A stretch of DNA of 64,000 nt from Borrelia maritima (GCF_008931845.1 NZ_CP044535.1:248001-312000); one strand, 5' to 3'. Positions 7,129-17,944 are shown, counted from the stretch's first letter. A program made the numbers and translations. Notes: a model not told the origin generated them from the sequence alone.

Positions 7129-9651
7129 ATGTCTAAATACGAATTCATAAAAATTGAAAAAAAATGGCAAGAATTTTGGGAAAATAACAAAACATACAAA
7201 GTAGAAGAAGATCCAAACATTCCAAAAGAAAAAAGATTATACATACTTGACATGTTCCCCTATCCTTCTGCTAATGGACTTCATGTTGGCCATCCAGAAG
7301 GATACACAGCTACTGACATATTTGGGAGATACAAAATTTTGAATGGATTTCATGTACTTCACCCAATGGGATTTGATAGCTTTGGACTTCCGGCTGAAAA
7401 TTATGCAATACAAACAGGAACTCATCCTCAAAAAACTACAGAAGAAAATATTAATAAGTTTAAAAACCAAATAAAAGCTTTGGGATTTGCCTATGATTGG
7501 GATCGAGAAATTAGAACTCATGAAGAGAATTACTATAAATGGACACAGTGGATTTTCTTGCAACTATATAAAAAGGGTCTAGCTTATGTAAAAGAAATGC
7601 CTGTATGGTACTGTCCTGAGCTTGGAACAGTATTGGCAAATGAAGAGATTATTCAAACTCCGGATGGTCCAAAATCTGAGAGAGGATTTCACAACGTTGA
7701 AAAAAAATACTTAAGACAGTGGGTTTTAAAAATTACAAAGTATGCTGAAAGATTGTTAAAAGACCTTGAAGAATTAGAATGGCCTGAATCTGTAAAAGAA
7801 ATGCAACGAAATTGGATTGGCAAATCAGTAGGGATTGAAATTGACTTTGAAATTGAAGGATATAATGACAAAATTAAAGTCTTTACAACAAGACCAGATA
7901 CAATCTTTGGTATTACGTATTTAGTGATCGCACCAGAAAACAAACTAATAGAAAAAATAACAAAAAATAACTTTAAAGGAAATGTATTAAAATATGTAAA
8001 GCAAGAAGAACTCAAAAGTGATCTTAAGAGAACTTCTCTTGAAAAAGACAAATCGGGAGTTTTTACAGGATCTTATGCATTTCATCCAATAACAAATGAA
8101 AAAATTCCAATTTGGGTTGGAGGCTACGTACTAGGAACTTACGGCACTGGAGCTGTAATGGGCGTTCCAGCACATGATGAAAGAGACTTCCAATTTGCTA
8201 AAAAGTATAAATTAAAAATTTTACCTGTGATATCAAAATCAGGAAAAAATGAAATACTAAAAAAAGCATACATTAATGATGGAATTTCAATAAATTCTCC
8301 TAATGAATTTAATAATCTTAAAAATTCTGAAGTAAAGAATAAAGTAATAGAATGGCTTACTAGAAACAACAAGGGAAAAGAAAAAGTTACCTACAAGCTT
8401 AGAGATTGGATTTTTTCAAGACAAAGATACTGGGGGGAACCTATTCCCATTTTATTTGACAAGCTTGGGAATGAAATGCCCTTAGAAGAAAATGATCTTC
8501 CCCTAAAACTTCCAGAAATTGCAAACTATAAACCTTCCAAAACAGGAGAATCTCCTTTGTCAAGGATTAAAGATTGGGTAAATGTAAAAGATACAGACTT
8601 TACAAGAGAAACAAACACAATGCCTCAATGGGCAGGCTCTTGCTGGTATTACTTGAGATATCTCGACCCCAAAAACACCAAAGAGTTTGCAAGTAAAAAA
8701 AAAATTGAATATTGGATGCCAGTTGATCTATACATAGGTGGCTCTGAACATACAGTATTGCACCTGCTTTATTCAAGATTTTGGCACAAGGTTCTTTATG
8801 ATCTAGGGTATGTAAATACCAAAGAACCTTTTAAAAAGCTAATAAATCAAGGCATAATAACATCATTTTCTTATCAAAAAGAAAATGGAATTTTAATACC
8901 TAATGATCAAGTTGTAGAAAAAGACAATAAATTTTTTGACAAAAAGGATAATAAAGAAGTAACCCAAGTAATTGCCAAAATGTCAAAATCCTTAAAGAAC
9001 GTAATAAACCCAGACGACATTATTAAGGAATTCGGAGCAGACTCAATGAGAATTTATGAGATGTTCATGGGACCACTAACAGATTCTAAACCTTGGAACA
9101 CTAAAGGCATTATTGGTGTTTTTCGATTTTTAAACAAAATTTGGAACTTAAGAAAAAAAGAGCTATCAAAAGACACCCCTCCAAAAGAAATAATATCTCA
9201 ACTACATACAGTAATAAAAAAAGTCACAGAAGACACAGAAAAACTAAATTTTAACACAGCAATCTCTGCCATGATGATATTTATAAATGAGATTCTAAAG
9301 TACGAGAAAATTTATTTAAATATATTTAAACCATTTATTATTATTTTATCCCCTTATGCACCCCATTTAGCAGAAGAGCTTTGGGAATACATTGGAGAAA
9401 CTCCCAGTTTATTTAAAAATTCAAAATGGCCAAAATTCGATGAAAGCCTTATTATTAAGGAAAAAAAAGAAATTGTCTTACAAATAAATGGAAAAATAAA
9501 AGACAAAATTTTACTAAACAAAGAGATAGGTGAAGAAGAACTAAAAAAAATAGCAATGGAAAATAACAAAATAAAATCAAACTTATTAAATAAAAAAATA
9601 ATGAAAATAATTGTAATTAAAAACAAGCTTGTCAACATAGTGATAAAGTAA
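7129..9651 (+). CDS. leuS: Leucyl-tRNA synthetase, 840 aa
   Basis: Class Ia synthetase charging tRNA-Leu. HVGH (HIGH motif) is at residues 52-55 and KMSKS at 617-621. The CP1 editing domain lies in between (about 220-400) with TRPDTIFG and GTGAVMGVPAHDERD, including the editing-site Asp region. The tRNA-binding C-terminal domain is complete. Length is typical of bacterial LeuRS. GAGGA precedes the ATG at close spacing. Adjacent tRNA-Leu and leuS suggest joint expression. The RND gene follows after 14 bases. Confidence 0.97.
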   Translation: MSKYEFIKIEKKWQEFWENNKTYKVEEDPNIPKEKRLYILDMFPYPSANGLHVGHPEGYTATDIFGRYKILNGFHVLHPMGFDSFGLPAENYAIQTGTHPQKTTEENINKFKNQIKALGFAYDWDREIRTHEENYYKWTQWIFLQLYKKGLAYVKEMPVWYCPELGTVLANEEIIQTPDGPKSERGFHNVEKKYLRQWVLKITKYAERLLKDLEELEWPESVKEMQRNWIGKSVGIEIDFEIEGYNDKIKVFTTRPDTIFGITYLVIAPENKLIEKITKNNFKGNVLKYVKQEELKSDLKRTSLEKDKSGVFTGSYAFHPITNEKIPIWVGGYVLGTYGTGAVMGVPAHDERDFQFAKKYKLKILPVISKSGKNEILKKAYINDGISINSPNEFNNLKNSEVKNKVIEWLTRNNKGKEKVTYKLRDWIFSRQRYWGEPIPILFDKLGNEMPLEENDLPLKLPEIANYKPSKTGESPLSRIKDWVNVKDTDFTRETNTMPQWAGSCWYYLRYLDPKNTKEFASKKKIEYWMPVDLYIGGSEHTVLHLLYSRFWHKVLYDLGYVNTKEPFKKLINQGIITSFSYQKENGILIPNDQVVEKDNKFFDKKDNKEVTQVIAKMSKSLKNVINPDDIIKEFGADSMRIYEMFMGPLTDSKPWNTKGIIGVFRFLNKIWNLRKKELSKDTPPKEIISQLHTVIKKVTEDTEKLNFNTAISAMMIFINEILKYEKIYLNIFKPFIIILSPYAPHLAEELWEYIGETPSLFKNSKWPKFDESLIIKEKKEIVLQINGKIKDKILLNKEIGEEELKKIAMENNKIKSNLLNKKIMKIIVIKNKLVNIVIK

Positions 9652-9665
9652 AAAAGAGGCATGGT

Positions 9666-11963
9666 ATGGACTTTGAAAGTCTAAGCATTAGATATAAAGG
9701 AATTATATTCACAATATTTATATTAATTACCATTTTTTTAGGATTTTTTTTAAAAAATCTTAAATTCGATGCAAACATCTTAAAACTTATACCCAAGACT
9801 AAAGAAACTGAAAGCTTAATAGACATTGACAAAAGTAATTCTCTTTTATCTACAATAGTAATATTTCAAGACAAAAAAAATATTTTCAATAAAAAAAATT
9901 TTGAAATAATAAACAAAGTAATCAATGAAATAACCGAAATTTTAAAAGTATCTCCCAATGCCGTTACAAGCATATTTTCTTATTTTCCACAATTTAAAAA
10001 AGAAATATACACAGATCAAGATATAGAAGAAATAAAAAATAAAATAAAGTCAACTCCATTTGTAAAAAACACATTTCTAGGCAGCTCAGAAAATTTAATA
10101 TACTTCATAATAATTCCATCAGAGAGTGACCAAATCAACTTTAGTAGAAATTTAAAAACTGAACTTGATGAGATGGAAAAAACAATCAAAAAATATGAAA
10201 CAAACGATCTAAAGTTGTATCTTACAGGGGATTTAGTAGTAAGAGAAAAAATCTTAAACTATATGGTTGAAGACTTCAAAATCTTAGGCCCTCTTGCTAC
10301 CTTTGTAGTAATAATTTCACTTTACCTTATTATCAAAAATCTCATTGGCGCATTAATTCCTATTTTTATTGCATTATTATCATTAATTTGGACTTTTGGT
10401 ATTAAAGGACTTGTACAATCCCCCATTACAGTACCTGAAACTTCAATGATTGTTTTACTTATTTCCATCGGGTGTGCTAATGCCGTACACATAATAAATG
10501 GAATATTTAAATTAATAAAAAAAGAACAACTCTCAAAAGAATCAATAAAAACGACAATGAAAAAACTTAAAAAACCCATTCTGCTAACATCTCTTACAAC
10601 TGCATTTGGATTCTTATCTCTTACAACATCTTCAATTAATGCTTACAAAACAATGGGTATTTTCATGTCAATTGGGGTGATTATCTCAATGATAATCTCA
10701 TTAACCGTTTTGCCTGGAATAATAACATTAATTCCATTTACAAAAAAAAAGTCTCTTGAAAAACAAAAAGAAAATAAACCAAATAAAATATTTTTCCTTG
10801 AAAGACTTGTCAAGCTAAATACACAAATAACAGAGTCTATATTAAAAAGAAAATATATATCCTCTATAATAGTCGTCATCATACTGGGAATTTCTATTGT
10901 GGGACTTTTAAAAATCGAAATCAATTTTGATGAAAAAGATTACTTTAAAGAAAGCACAAGTGTAAAAAAAACATTAAACCTAATGCAAAAAGAAATGGGA
11001 GGAATATCGATTTTTAAAATAGAAATTGAAGGAAATCCCGGTGAATTTAAAAATGCTAAATCAATGCAAATCTTAGATTTAATTACAGATAAGATTGATG
11101 CATTTTCTTCAAAAACTCAATCCAGCTCCATTAACGGAATTTTAAAATTTACAAATTTTAAAATTAAAAAAGAATCCCCGTTAGAGTATAAGCTACCTGA
11201 AAACAAAATTATATTAAACAAACTAATAAATTTAATAGATAAAAGCGATTGGACTCAAGAGAATAAAAAAATGTATATTAATGATGATTGGTCATTAATA
11301 TCTATTATAGTAAGGATTGAAGACAATTCAACCGAAGGAATAAAAAAATTTGAAAAATATGCTATTAAAACAATTAATGAACATATGGGAAATAATAAAT
11401 ATCATTTTTCAGGAGTATATGACAAGGTTTTAATAGCTAAAACAATGGTAAGAGAACAGATTATGAACATAATAACAACTCTTGGATCAATAACACTACT
11501 ACTTATGTTTTTCTTTAAATCTATAAAAACCGGAATAATTATTGCAATCCCAGTGGCGTGGTCAGTGTTTTTAAACTTTGCTGTAATGAGATTATTTGGA
11601 ATAACTTTAAACCCCGCAACAGCAACAATTGCATCTGTAAGTATGGGAGTCGGAGTAGATTATTCAATTCATTTTTTCAATACATTTATTTTAAAATACC
11701 AAAAAAGCCAAATCTACAAAACTGCACTTCTTCAATCAATACCTAGCGTATTTAATGGGATATTTGCAAATTCTATTTCTGTTGGAATAGGATTTTTAAC
11801 CCTAATATTTTCCTCATATAAAATAATATCAACTCTTGGAGCAATAATTGCCTTTACAATGCTAACAACATCTCTTGCATCGCTAACACTTCTTCCATTA
11901 TTAATTAATTTATTTAAACCTAGAGTCAAACTAGCCTCAAACAACAATTTTAAAAAAAATTAA
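9666..11963 (+). CDS. RND/MMPL-type membrane transporter (BB0252 type), 765 aa
   Basis: Predicted proton-driven exporter of the RND superfamily (MMPL/hydrophobe exporter type). The layout is the duplicated RND plan: one membrane helix (about 12-32), a soluble domain (about 35-200), and five helices (about 205-355). A helix at about 398-418 starts the second half, followed by a second soluble domain (about 420-600) and five more helices (about 605-755). SMGVGVDYSIHFFNTF near 660 and the matching SIGCANAVHIINGIF near 267 are the sterol-sensing-like RND segments. The ATG at 9666 has AGAGG upstream. An earlier ATG at 9661 is out of frame. No periplasmic adaptor or outer-membrane partner is adjacent. 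The substrate is unknown; lipids are a guess from family. The 3' end overlaps lon by four bases. Confidence 0.8.
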   Translation: MDFESLSIRYKGIIFTIFILITIFLGFFLKNLKFDANILKLIPKTKETESLIDIDKSNSLLSTIVIFQDKKNIFNKKNFEIINKVINEITEILKVSPNAVTSIFSYFPQFKKEIYTDQDIEEIKNKIKSTPFVKNTFLGSSENLIYFIIIPSESDQINFSRNLKTELDEMEKTIKKYETNDLKLYLTGDLVVREKILNYMVEDFKILGPLATFVVIISLYLIIKNLIGALIPIFIALLSLIWTFGIKGLVQSPITVPETSMIVLLISIGCANAVHIINGIFKLIKKEQLSKESIKTTMKKLKKPILLTSLTTAFGFLSLTTSSINAYKTMGIFMSIGVIISMIISLTVLPGIITLIPFTKKKSLEKQKENKPNKIFFLERLVKLNTQITESILKRKYISSIIVVIILGISIVGLLKIEINFDEKDYFKESTSVKKTLNLMQKEMGGISIFKIEIEGNPGEFKNAKSMQILDLITDKIDAFSSKTQSSSINGILKFTNFKIKKESPLEYKLPENKIILNKLINLIDKSDWTQENKKMYINDDWSLISIIVRIEDNSTEGIKKFEKYAIKTINEHMGNNKYHFSGVYDKVLIAKTMVREQIMNIITTLGSITLLLMFFFKSIKTGIIIAIPVAWSVFLNFAVMRLFGITLNPATATIASVSMGVGVDYSIHFFNTFILKYQKSQIYKTALLQSIPSVFNGIFANSISVGIGFLTLIFSSYKIISTLGAIIAFTMLTTSLASLTLLPLLINLFKPRVKLASNNNFKKN

Positions 11964-14380
11964 AACAATAATTTGATGACCTCGCGCATATTATCTACAA
12001 GATAAAAATTAATACCACTTTTAATGTTAATGGGAATTTCTTCTAAGTCAACTCTATTTGCCTTAGGAACAATAACATGCTCCACACCACTACGCTTTGC
12101 TGCAATTATTTTTTCTCTAAGCCCGCCTATCATCATTACATTCCCAGTAAGAGAAAGCTCTCCTGTCATAGCCAAATGGGGTCTAACAACCTTATTAAGA
12201 GCAAGAGATATAAAAGCACTGGCTATTGTAATTCCTGCAGAAGGACCATCTTTTGGGGTAGCTCCTTCGGGAATATGTAAATGAATAATATTTTTTTCAA
12301 AAAAAGATTTACTAATACTTAAATCTCCTTTTATACTATTAACATAAGTATAAGCAATATTAGCAGATTCCTTCATAACATCCCCAAGCCTACCGGTCAA
12401 TTTAATTCCACCTACTTTGGACTCTGTCTTTACAGTCTCAATCATTAAAGTTGAGCCTCCATAATTTGTCCAAGCAAGCCCCATTACCATTCCCGCATAC
12501 ATAGCATTCGGCATGCCTTCCTTTCTAAAAACAGGCACACCAACATATTCTTCTAGATTGTCATTCGAAATTTGGTAAGATTTAATCTCAGTATTGTCAA
12601 TAAGCTTTCTTGCAACCTTCCGTACAATTTTATTTAAATATTTTTCAAAATTTCTAACTCCATTATCTCTTGCATACTCTTGAGCAATTTGAACAAGAGC
12701 TGAACTTTGAAATTTTAAAGAATCTTTATCAACTCCATTTTCACTTAAAACTTTGGGAATTAAATATTTTCTTGCAATCTCTATTTTTTCGTTATCAACA
12801 TATCCAGAAACCTCAATAACCTCCATTCTATTTAACAACGGTCTTGGTATTGTCTCTACAGAATTAGCAGTTAAAACAAAAAATATATTAGAAATATCAA
12901 AAGGAAGGTCAAGATAATGGTCTCTAAATTTAATATTCTGTTCGGGGTCTAAAACTTCAAGAAGAACCGAAAAAGGATCCCCATAGCTTGAAGCAGAAAT
13001 TTTATCCACTTCATCGATTAGAAAAACAGGAGAATTTGTCTTAGTAATTCTTAAGCCTTGAATAATTTTACCAGGCAAAGCACCAACATAAGTTCTTCTG
13101 TGCCCCTTAATCTCTGATTCATCGCGCATTCCACCAACAGAAAATCTAAAAAACTTGGTTCGCAAAACCTTTGCAATAGCAGATCCAATAGAAGTTTTGC
13201 CCACACCAGGGGGCCCAACCAAAAGAATAATAGCCCCTTTTTGAGTTTTTCTTAATTTAAGAACAGAAATATATTCAATAATTCTATCCTTAACTTCCGT
13301 CATTCCATAATGAGTTCTATCTAAAATCTTTTTAGATTTTTGCAAATCTAATTTATCAAAATTAATTTTCAAATCTCGCCAAGGAAGCTCAGTAATAAGT
13401 TCAAGATAATTTCTAATAACAATATATTCAGCTGAGCTTGTCTCAAGAAGTGAAAATTTTTCCAACTCTTTTTCAACTACCTCTAAAGGCTCTCCCTTCA
13501 ACCCTAAAGCCCTTAACTTAGTTTTAAGCTTTTCCAAATCACTACTTTTCTTATCACCTATACCAAGCTCAGCTTTAATAGCCTTAAGCTGTTCTTTTAA
13601 AAAAAACTCTTTTTGCTGTTTCTCTAATCTCTCTTGAATGCCCTTGGCAATTTTATTTTGAATTTCAATTAAATTAAGCTCTTCATAAATTAATTCTAAA
13701 ACTTTTTTAAGCCTATCTTTTACATTTAAAGTTTCAAGAACTATTTGATGATCATTTTTTGAAGATGAAATAGTACTAGCTACAATATCACATAATTTAC
13801 CCTTATCTTCAATGTTAACCATATTTAATTGAACTTCTGGCATCTTTCTATGTGAAAATATTTCTTTAGTTCTAAGCAAAATACTACTGTAAACTGCCCT
13901 TGACTGAATATCATCTTTTCTAACTGGAATTTGCTTTAAATATTCAATCTCAATTATGGGAAACTTGTCATTAAGAACAACTTTAACAAACTTAATCCTA
14001 TCAAAAGTTGAAACGAATATATTGTAACCACCATCTGGAAGATTAATCTTTTTTATTATCTTTCCAGTAACTCCAACAGAATAAATATCTTTACTATAAT
14101 CAATAATTAATTTCTGTTGAGTATTATTATTGTTTTTTCCTAAAAATTTATCATTCAAAACAAACAAAGCAATGATTCCATTACCTTTCATAGCATAATC
14201 AATCGCTTTCATATCAGAATCAGAGATTATAACAATTGGAATAAACATCCCTGGAAAAACTGGATGAGAAGGAACCGCTATTAAAGGAACTCTTGCAGGT
14301 TTATTAGAATGCGGCAAAATACCAGCTACGGCTTTTTCTTTCTTTTTATCTCCTAACCTAGCTTTTTTAAGTTCATCCAT
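11960..14380 (-). CDS. lon: ATP-dependent protease Lon, 806 aa
   Basis: Soluble AAA+ serine protease degrading damaged and regulatory proteins. It has an N-terminal LON substrate domain (about 30-230) and a coiled coil (about 235-300). The AAA+ module carries Walker A GPPGVGKT (389-396) and Walker B FLIDEVDKI. The C-terminal protease domain carries PKDGPSAG with catalytic Ser714; Lys757 in LREK is the expected dyad partner. It matches the lon-1 gene of B. burgdorferi in position and size; a second lon is known elsewhere in that genome. AGGAGA lies 11 bases before the ATG, and a likely promoter is at 14404-14432. Transcription converges on the RND gene with a four-base overlap and no terminator. 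Confidence 0.95.
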   Translation of the reverse strand: MDELKKARLGDKKKEKAVAGILPHSNKPARVPLIAVPSHPVFPGMFIPIVIISDSDMKAIDYAMKGNGIIALFVLNDKFLGKNNNNTQQKLIIDYSKDIYSVGVTGKIIKKINLPDGGYNIFVSTFDRIKFVKVVLNDKFPIIEIEYLKQIPVRKDDIQSRAVYSSILLRTKEIFSHRKMPEVQLNMVNIEDKGKLCDIVASTISSSKNDHQIVLETLNVKDRLKKVLELIYEELNLIEIQNKIAKGIQERLEKQQKEFFLKEQLKAIKAELGIGDKKSSDLEKLKTKLRALGLKGEPLEVVEKELEKFSLLETSSAEYIVIRNYLELITELPWRDLKINFDKLDLQKSKKILDRTHYGMTEVKDRIIEYISVLKLRKTQKGAIILLVGPPGVGKTSIGSAIAKVLRTKFFRFSVGGMRDESEIKGHRRTYVGALPGKIIQGLRITKTNSPVFLIDEVDKISASSYGDPFSVLLEVLDPEQNIKFRDHYLDLPFDISNIFFVLTANSVETIPRPLLNRMEVIEVSGYVDNEKIEIARKYLIPKVLSENGVDKDSLKFQSSALVQIAQEYARDNGVRNFEKYLNKIVRKVARKLIDNTEIKSYQISNDNLEEYVGVPVFRKEGMPNAMYAGMVMGLAWTNYGGSTLMIETVKTESKVGGIKLTGRLGDVMKESANIAYTYVNSIKGDLSISKSFFEKNIIHLHIPEGATPKDGPSAGITIASAFISLALNKVVRPHLAMTGELSLTGNVMMIGGLREKIIAAKRSGVEHVIVPKANRVDLEEIPINIKSGINFYLVDNMREVIKLLF

Positions 14381-14403
14381 AAAATTTAAAATCTCCTAAG
14401 CTA

Positions 14404-14432
14404 ATTATAACAAAACAAATATTTTATGGAAA
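14404..14432 (-). promoter_or_regulatory. Candidate lon promoter
   Basis: On the minus strand, TTTCCA (14427-14432) and a perfect TATAAT (14404-14409) are 17 bases apart, with the lon start 23 bases downstream of the -10. I saw no CIRCE-like inverted repeat. The rest of the 276-base gap (14381-14656) is AT-rich, with no convincing recJ promoter or small gene. Confidence 0.5.
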
Positions 14433-14656
14433 TTTATTTAATAATAATTTTTTTTATTATAAAATAATAAAATGAGAATTTGCACAGTTAAAATTATTAT
14501 TATGAATTTGGATTATAGTGAAAATTACAATTCAATAAAGCTATACCATTTAACAATAAACAAAATGACTACTAATTAAAATTAATTAATTTATGGTGAA
14601 GTTAATAAAGAAAAATCCTTGAAAAATCGATTAAAAATGAATTTTTAGAGAAGTAA

Positions 14657-16783
14657 ATGAAAATTTGGAAACAAAAAGAAACTAAGATACAAACCCAAGA
14701 ATTAGATCGAATTTCTAAGCAATATAATATCAATTCTTTTGAAGCAACTTTACTTATAAATCGAGAAATCAAAGAAGAAGATTTTATGTTTTTCCTTGAA
14801 GACAGCATAAATTTAATACACAATCCATTTTTATTAAAAAATATAGATAAATTTATAAAAAGAATAAATAAAGCAATTAAAGAGAATGAAAACATATTAA
14901 TCTTCGGAGATAAAGATGCTGATGGTATCACAGCAACAATAATAATGTACGAAACTCTTAAAGATTTTGGGCTAAATGTGAGCTATAAAATACCTTCAAA
15001 TGGGGAATTTTATGGACTTTCAAACGAATTAATTAACACAGCTTTGGAAGAAAAAATATCTTTAATAATAACCGTTGATAATGGTATCTCTAGTATTGAA
15101 GAAATAAATTATGCAAATTCAAAAGGAATAGAAATAATAATCACAGACCACCATCTTCCAGGCGAAAATTTTAAAACTGAAAACATAATTATAAATCCTC
15201 ATCTAAAAGATGATAAATATCCGTTCAAAGAAATAGCAGGATGTTGTGTAAGTTTTAAAACTTGTCTTGCTCTTAGCATGTCCTTTACAGATCTTTATTC
15301 TAAAAACCTTGTATTTTTGTTTTTAGAAAAAACAAAAAATGAAATTATTATTCACGCAATAGAAATAAAAAATTATATTTTAAAACAATATCTAAGATTA
15401 AATAATAAAAATGACCCTTTAATTAACTTAAACAATTTAGAAAAATTTGTAGAAAACAAATATATAGTAGTCTTTAACAAAGAAGATCAAAATGAATTAT
15501 TAAATAAATGCTTCGGGAAAAGCATAAATATAAACACAATTGATATTAGTGAAAATTTTATAAAAAAATATCCAAACTTCAGAAAAAAAACATTAAAAGA
15601 CTTAATACAAGCAACTAAATATTTTAGATATAAAGAAATTGGCATTAAAGACAAACTTTACTACATATTTTACAACATAATTTTTGAAGTTAATAAAAAT
15701 TTGCTACAAAAATGCCTAAAAAGACTTAACTTTGTTGCAATAGGAACAATAGCAGACAATATGCCCATTATCAATGAAAATAGAATAATCCTAAAATTAG
15801 GGCTTAAAGAAATTGCATTAAGAGAAAGAATGCCTATTAATTATCTATTAAAAGATGCAAACATATTAACAAAACCAAATATAACTTCAATGGATATAGC
15901 ATATAAAATTGCACCAATACTAAATTCAACAGGAAGACTTGAAAAAGCAGATATTGCAATAAATTTTTTACTAACTAACGACATTAATCAAATAGAAAAT
16001 AAATTTAAAGAAATAAAAGAAATCAATGAACTGAGAAAATATAAAGAAGAAAAAGCTTGGAATTCACACAATAAAAACACTATTTTTAAAAACGATAAAT
16101 TCATAGTTTGCTATGATAAAAATACTCCAAAAGGAATAAGTTCAAGAATCGCAACTAGACTTTCTGCCTACTACCAAAAAGTTGCTATTTTTTTAACAAA
16201 GCAAGACAATATTATTAAAGGATCAATTAGATCAAACAATAAAATCAATTCAAAAACACTAATATCGAGAGTGCCTTCCCATTTAATAATAAATGCAGGG
16301 GGACATAAAGCTGCTGCTGGATTTACACTGCATGAAAGTCTACTTGAAGACTTTATTAAGGAATTAGAATATGCAACTACAAAAGTTAAATATGAAACTA
16401 CTGATGAAAACGAATCCATATTAATAGATGCTATTATTCCAAAGAATTTAACAAAAGATTCTCTTTTTAAAACAATAGAAATATTTGAGCCTTATGGATA
16501 TGAATTTAGAGAGCCAGTATTAATGATAGAAAATGCCTACCTTCAAGAACTCAAAGTAATTGACAAAAATCATAGTTCAAAACATATAAGTATGCGAATC
16601 AAATCACAAAACGATTACTATAAAGCTATTTTTTTTAACGGAACACAAAAAATAGAAGAATTAAATATAAAAGAAGATCAATATTTAGACATAATTTTTA
16701 CAGTTAATGAAGATTTTTACAGCCCTAGAGAAAAAATTTTGAAAATCATAGATATAAAAAAGAGTACTCAAGTTAATGAATAG
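14657..16783 (+). CDS. recJ: Single-strand exonuclease RecJ with internal insertion, 708 aa
   Basis: 5'-3' single-strand DNA exonuclease of the DHH family, used in recombination and mismatch/base-excision repair. DHH motifs are present: DADG at 87-90, TVDNGIS near 139-145, and DHH at 164-166. The DHHA1 GGH is at 548-550. Bacterial RecJ is usually about 570 residues. The excess lies mainly between residues 210 and 355, where a Lys/Asn-rich insertion separates the DHH core from LNFVAIGTIADNMP. The ATG follows AGAGAAG. The gene overlaps the following M23 peptidase gene by eight bases. Confidence 0.93.
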   Translation: MKIWKQKETKIQTQELDRISKQYNINSFEATLLINREIKEEDFMFFLEDSINLIHNPFLLKNIDKFIKRINKAIKENENILIFGDKDADGITATIIMYETLKDFGLNVSYKIPSNGEFYGLSNELINTALEEKISLIITVDNGISSIEEINYANSKGIEIIITDHHLPGENFKTENIIINPHLKDDKYPFKEIAGCCVSFKTCLALSMSFTDLYSKNLVFLFLEKTKNEIIIHAIEIKNYILKQYLRLNNKNDPLINLNNLEKFVENKYIVVFNKEDQNELLNKCFGKSININTIDISENFIKKYPNFRKKTLKDLIQATKYFRYKEIGIKDKLYYIFYNIIFEVNKNLLQKCLKRLNFVAIGTIADNMPIINENRIILKLGLKEIALRERMPINYLLKDANILTKPNITSMDIAYKIAPILNSTGRLEKADIAINFLLTNDINQIENKFKEIKEINELRKYKEEKAWNSHNKNTIFKNDKFIVCYDKNTPKGISSRIATRLSAYYQKVAIFLTKQDNIIKGSIRSNNKINSKTLISRVPSHLIINAGGHKAAAGFTLHESLLEDFIKELEYATTKVKYETTDENESILIDAIIPKNLTKDSLFKTIEIFEPYGYEFREPVLMIENAYLQELKVIDKNHSSKHISMRIKSQNDYYKAIFFNGTQKIEELNIKEDQYLDIIFTVNEDFYSPREKILKIIDIKKSTQVNE

Positions 16784-17720
16784 AATACAAAAAATTCTAC
16801 TTATATTTTGTATTCTAGGAATAGAAAATATAAATTCAGAAATAATAAACACTATTCCCAAAATTCAATATAAAAAAGAGGCATTTCAAGGAGATTACAT
16901 ATACTTTGCAAGTAATGAAAACTTTAAAAGTTTATCACTTTTAAGTATAAATAAAAATCCAATCATAAGTTCTTTTCCATTCAAATTTACAGTAGGAAGC
17001 AAAATTTACTACATAGCATTTCTGGGAATTACACCAATGATAAAAGAGGGTAAAAGGAAAATTCAAATAGAATTCAAAAGTAAAAGCTACATTAAAGAAA
17101 TAGAAATAAAAAAATTTAATTTCAAAAAAACAACAATTAGTTTTAATAGAGAAAAAGCCAAGCTTATTACCCAAAAAAAATCAATAAAACAAAAAGAACA
17201 AGCTTTGGTTTTATGGAACATTATTGGCAATGTTGGAGACACAGCAATATATCACTATGATACTTTAGTTAAACCAATAAAAGATCAGTACATTGTAACA
17301 AGCCAATACGGAGATTTAAGGCTTTATATGCAAGGTAATAAAAAAATTTCAAATTATACAATGCACAATGGAATTGATTATGCCCCATTTAAAAGAGAAA
17401 ATACTCCAATTTTTGCTGCCGGTAAAGGAAAAGTTGTATTTGCAAAAAATAGAGAGCTAACGGGTAATACTCTTATAATACAACATTTGCCAGGTGTATT
17501 TACAATTTACCTTCATCTCTCAAAATTGGGCACAAGTGAAAATAAAATAGTTAGTGCCGGGGAATATATTGGACATACTGGAAACACAGGGCTTTCAACA
17601 GGCCCTCATTTACACTTCGAAGTAAGAATTAATGGCATAGCAATAAATCCGGATTTCCTTTTAAATGGAATGCTTATTGACAAAAATAAAATAATAAATA
17701 ATATTAAAAGAATAGAGTAA
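16776..17720 (+). CDS. M23 peptidase (BB0255 type), 314 aa
   Basis: Predicted periplasmic peptidoglycan endopeptidase. A short N-terminal hydrophobic segment (about 6-15) looks like a weak signal peptide without a lipobox. A beta-rich middle domain (about 20-150) of unknown role follows, then the M23 domain (about 185-305). H and D of HNGIDYA, the H of LHLSKL, and GPHLHFEV are all present, so the active site is intact. Its ATG lies inside the recJ 3' end (eight-base overlap), which implies coupled translation. rpsU follows. It is one of three M23 proteins in this window, each with a different N-terminal part. Confidence 0.88.
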   Translation: MNRIQKILLIFCILGIENINSEIINTIPKIQYKKEAFQGDYIYFASNENFKSLSLLSINKNPIISSFPFKFTVGSKIYYIAFLGITPMIKEGKRKIQIEFKSKSYIKEIEIKKFNFKKTTISFNREKAKLITQKKSIKQKEQALVLWNIIGNVGDTAIYHYDTLVKPIKDQYIVTSQYGDLRLYMQGNKKISNYTMHNGIDYAPFKRENTPIFAAGKGKVVFAKNRELTGNTLIIQHLPGVFTIYLHLSKLGTSENKIVSAGEYIGHTGNTGLSTGPHLHFEVRINGIAINPDFLLNGMLIDKNKIINNIKRIE

Positions 17721-17734
17721 AAGGAGGTGATTTT

Positions 17735-17944
17735 TTGGTAACAGTCACTGTGGACAAAAATGAAAATCTTGAAAAAGCATTAAAACGTTTTAAAAGAATG
17801 ATTGAAAAAGAAGCAATTATTCGCGAATGGAAAAGAAGAGAATACTATGAAAAACCATCCACAATCCGTGTAAAAAAAGAGAAAGCTTTTAAAAGAAAAC
17901 AAGCAAAAAAAGTAAGAAAATTAAAGCAAAAAACTAATAGGTAA
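17735..17944 (+). CDS. rpsU: 30S ribosomal protein S21, 69 aa
   Basis: Small basic ribosomal protein near the 3' end of 16S rRNA that helps base-pairing of mRNA leaders. It begins [20 protein letters not shown], contains REYYEKP, and has a strongly basic C-terminus, as in all S21. The start is TTG, fixed by an excellent AAGGAGGTGA at 17721-17730, seven bases upstream of TTG from GGAGG. It ends the recJ-M23-rpsU unit at the hairpin 17950-17975. Confidence 0.96.

Noticed and set aside
14433..14640. Possible promoter or small RNA in the lon-recJ gap
   Set aside because: Only weak boxes (TTGCAC, TTGGAT) with poor spacing to a -10; the AT-rich inverted sequences are expected at this composition.
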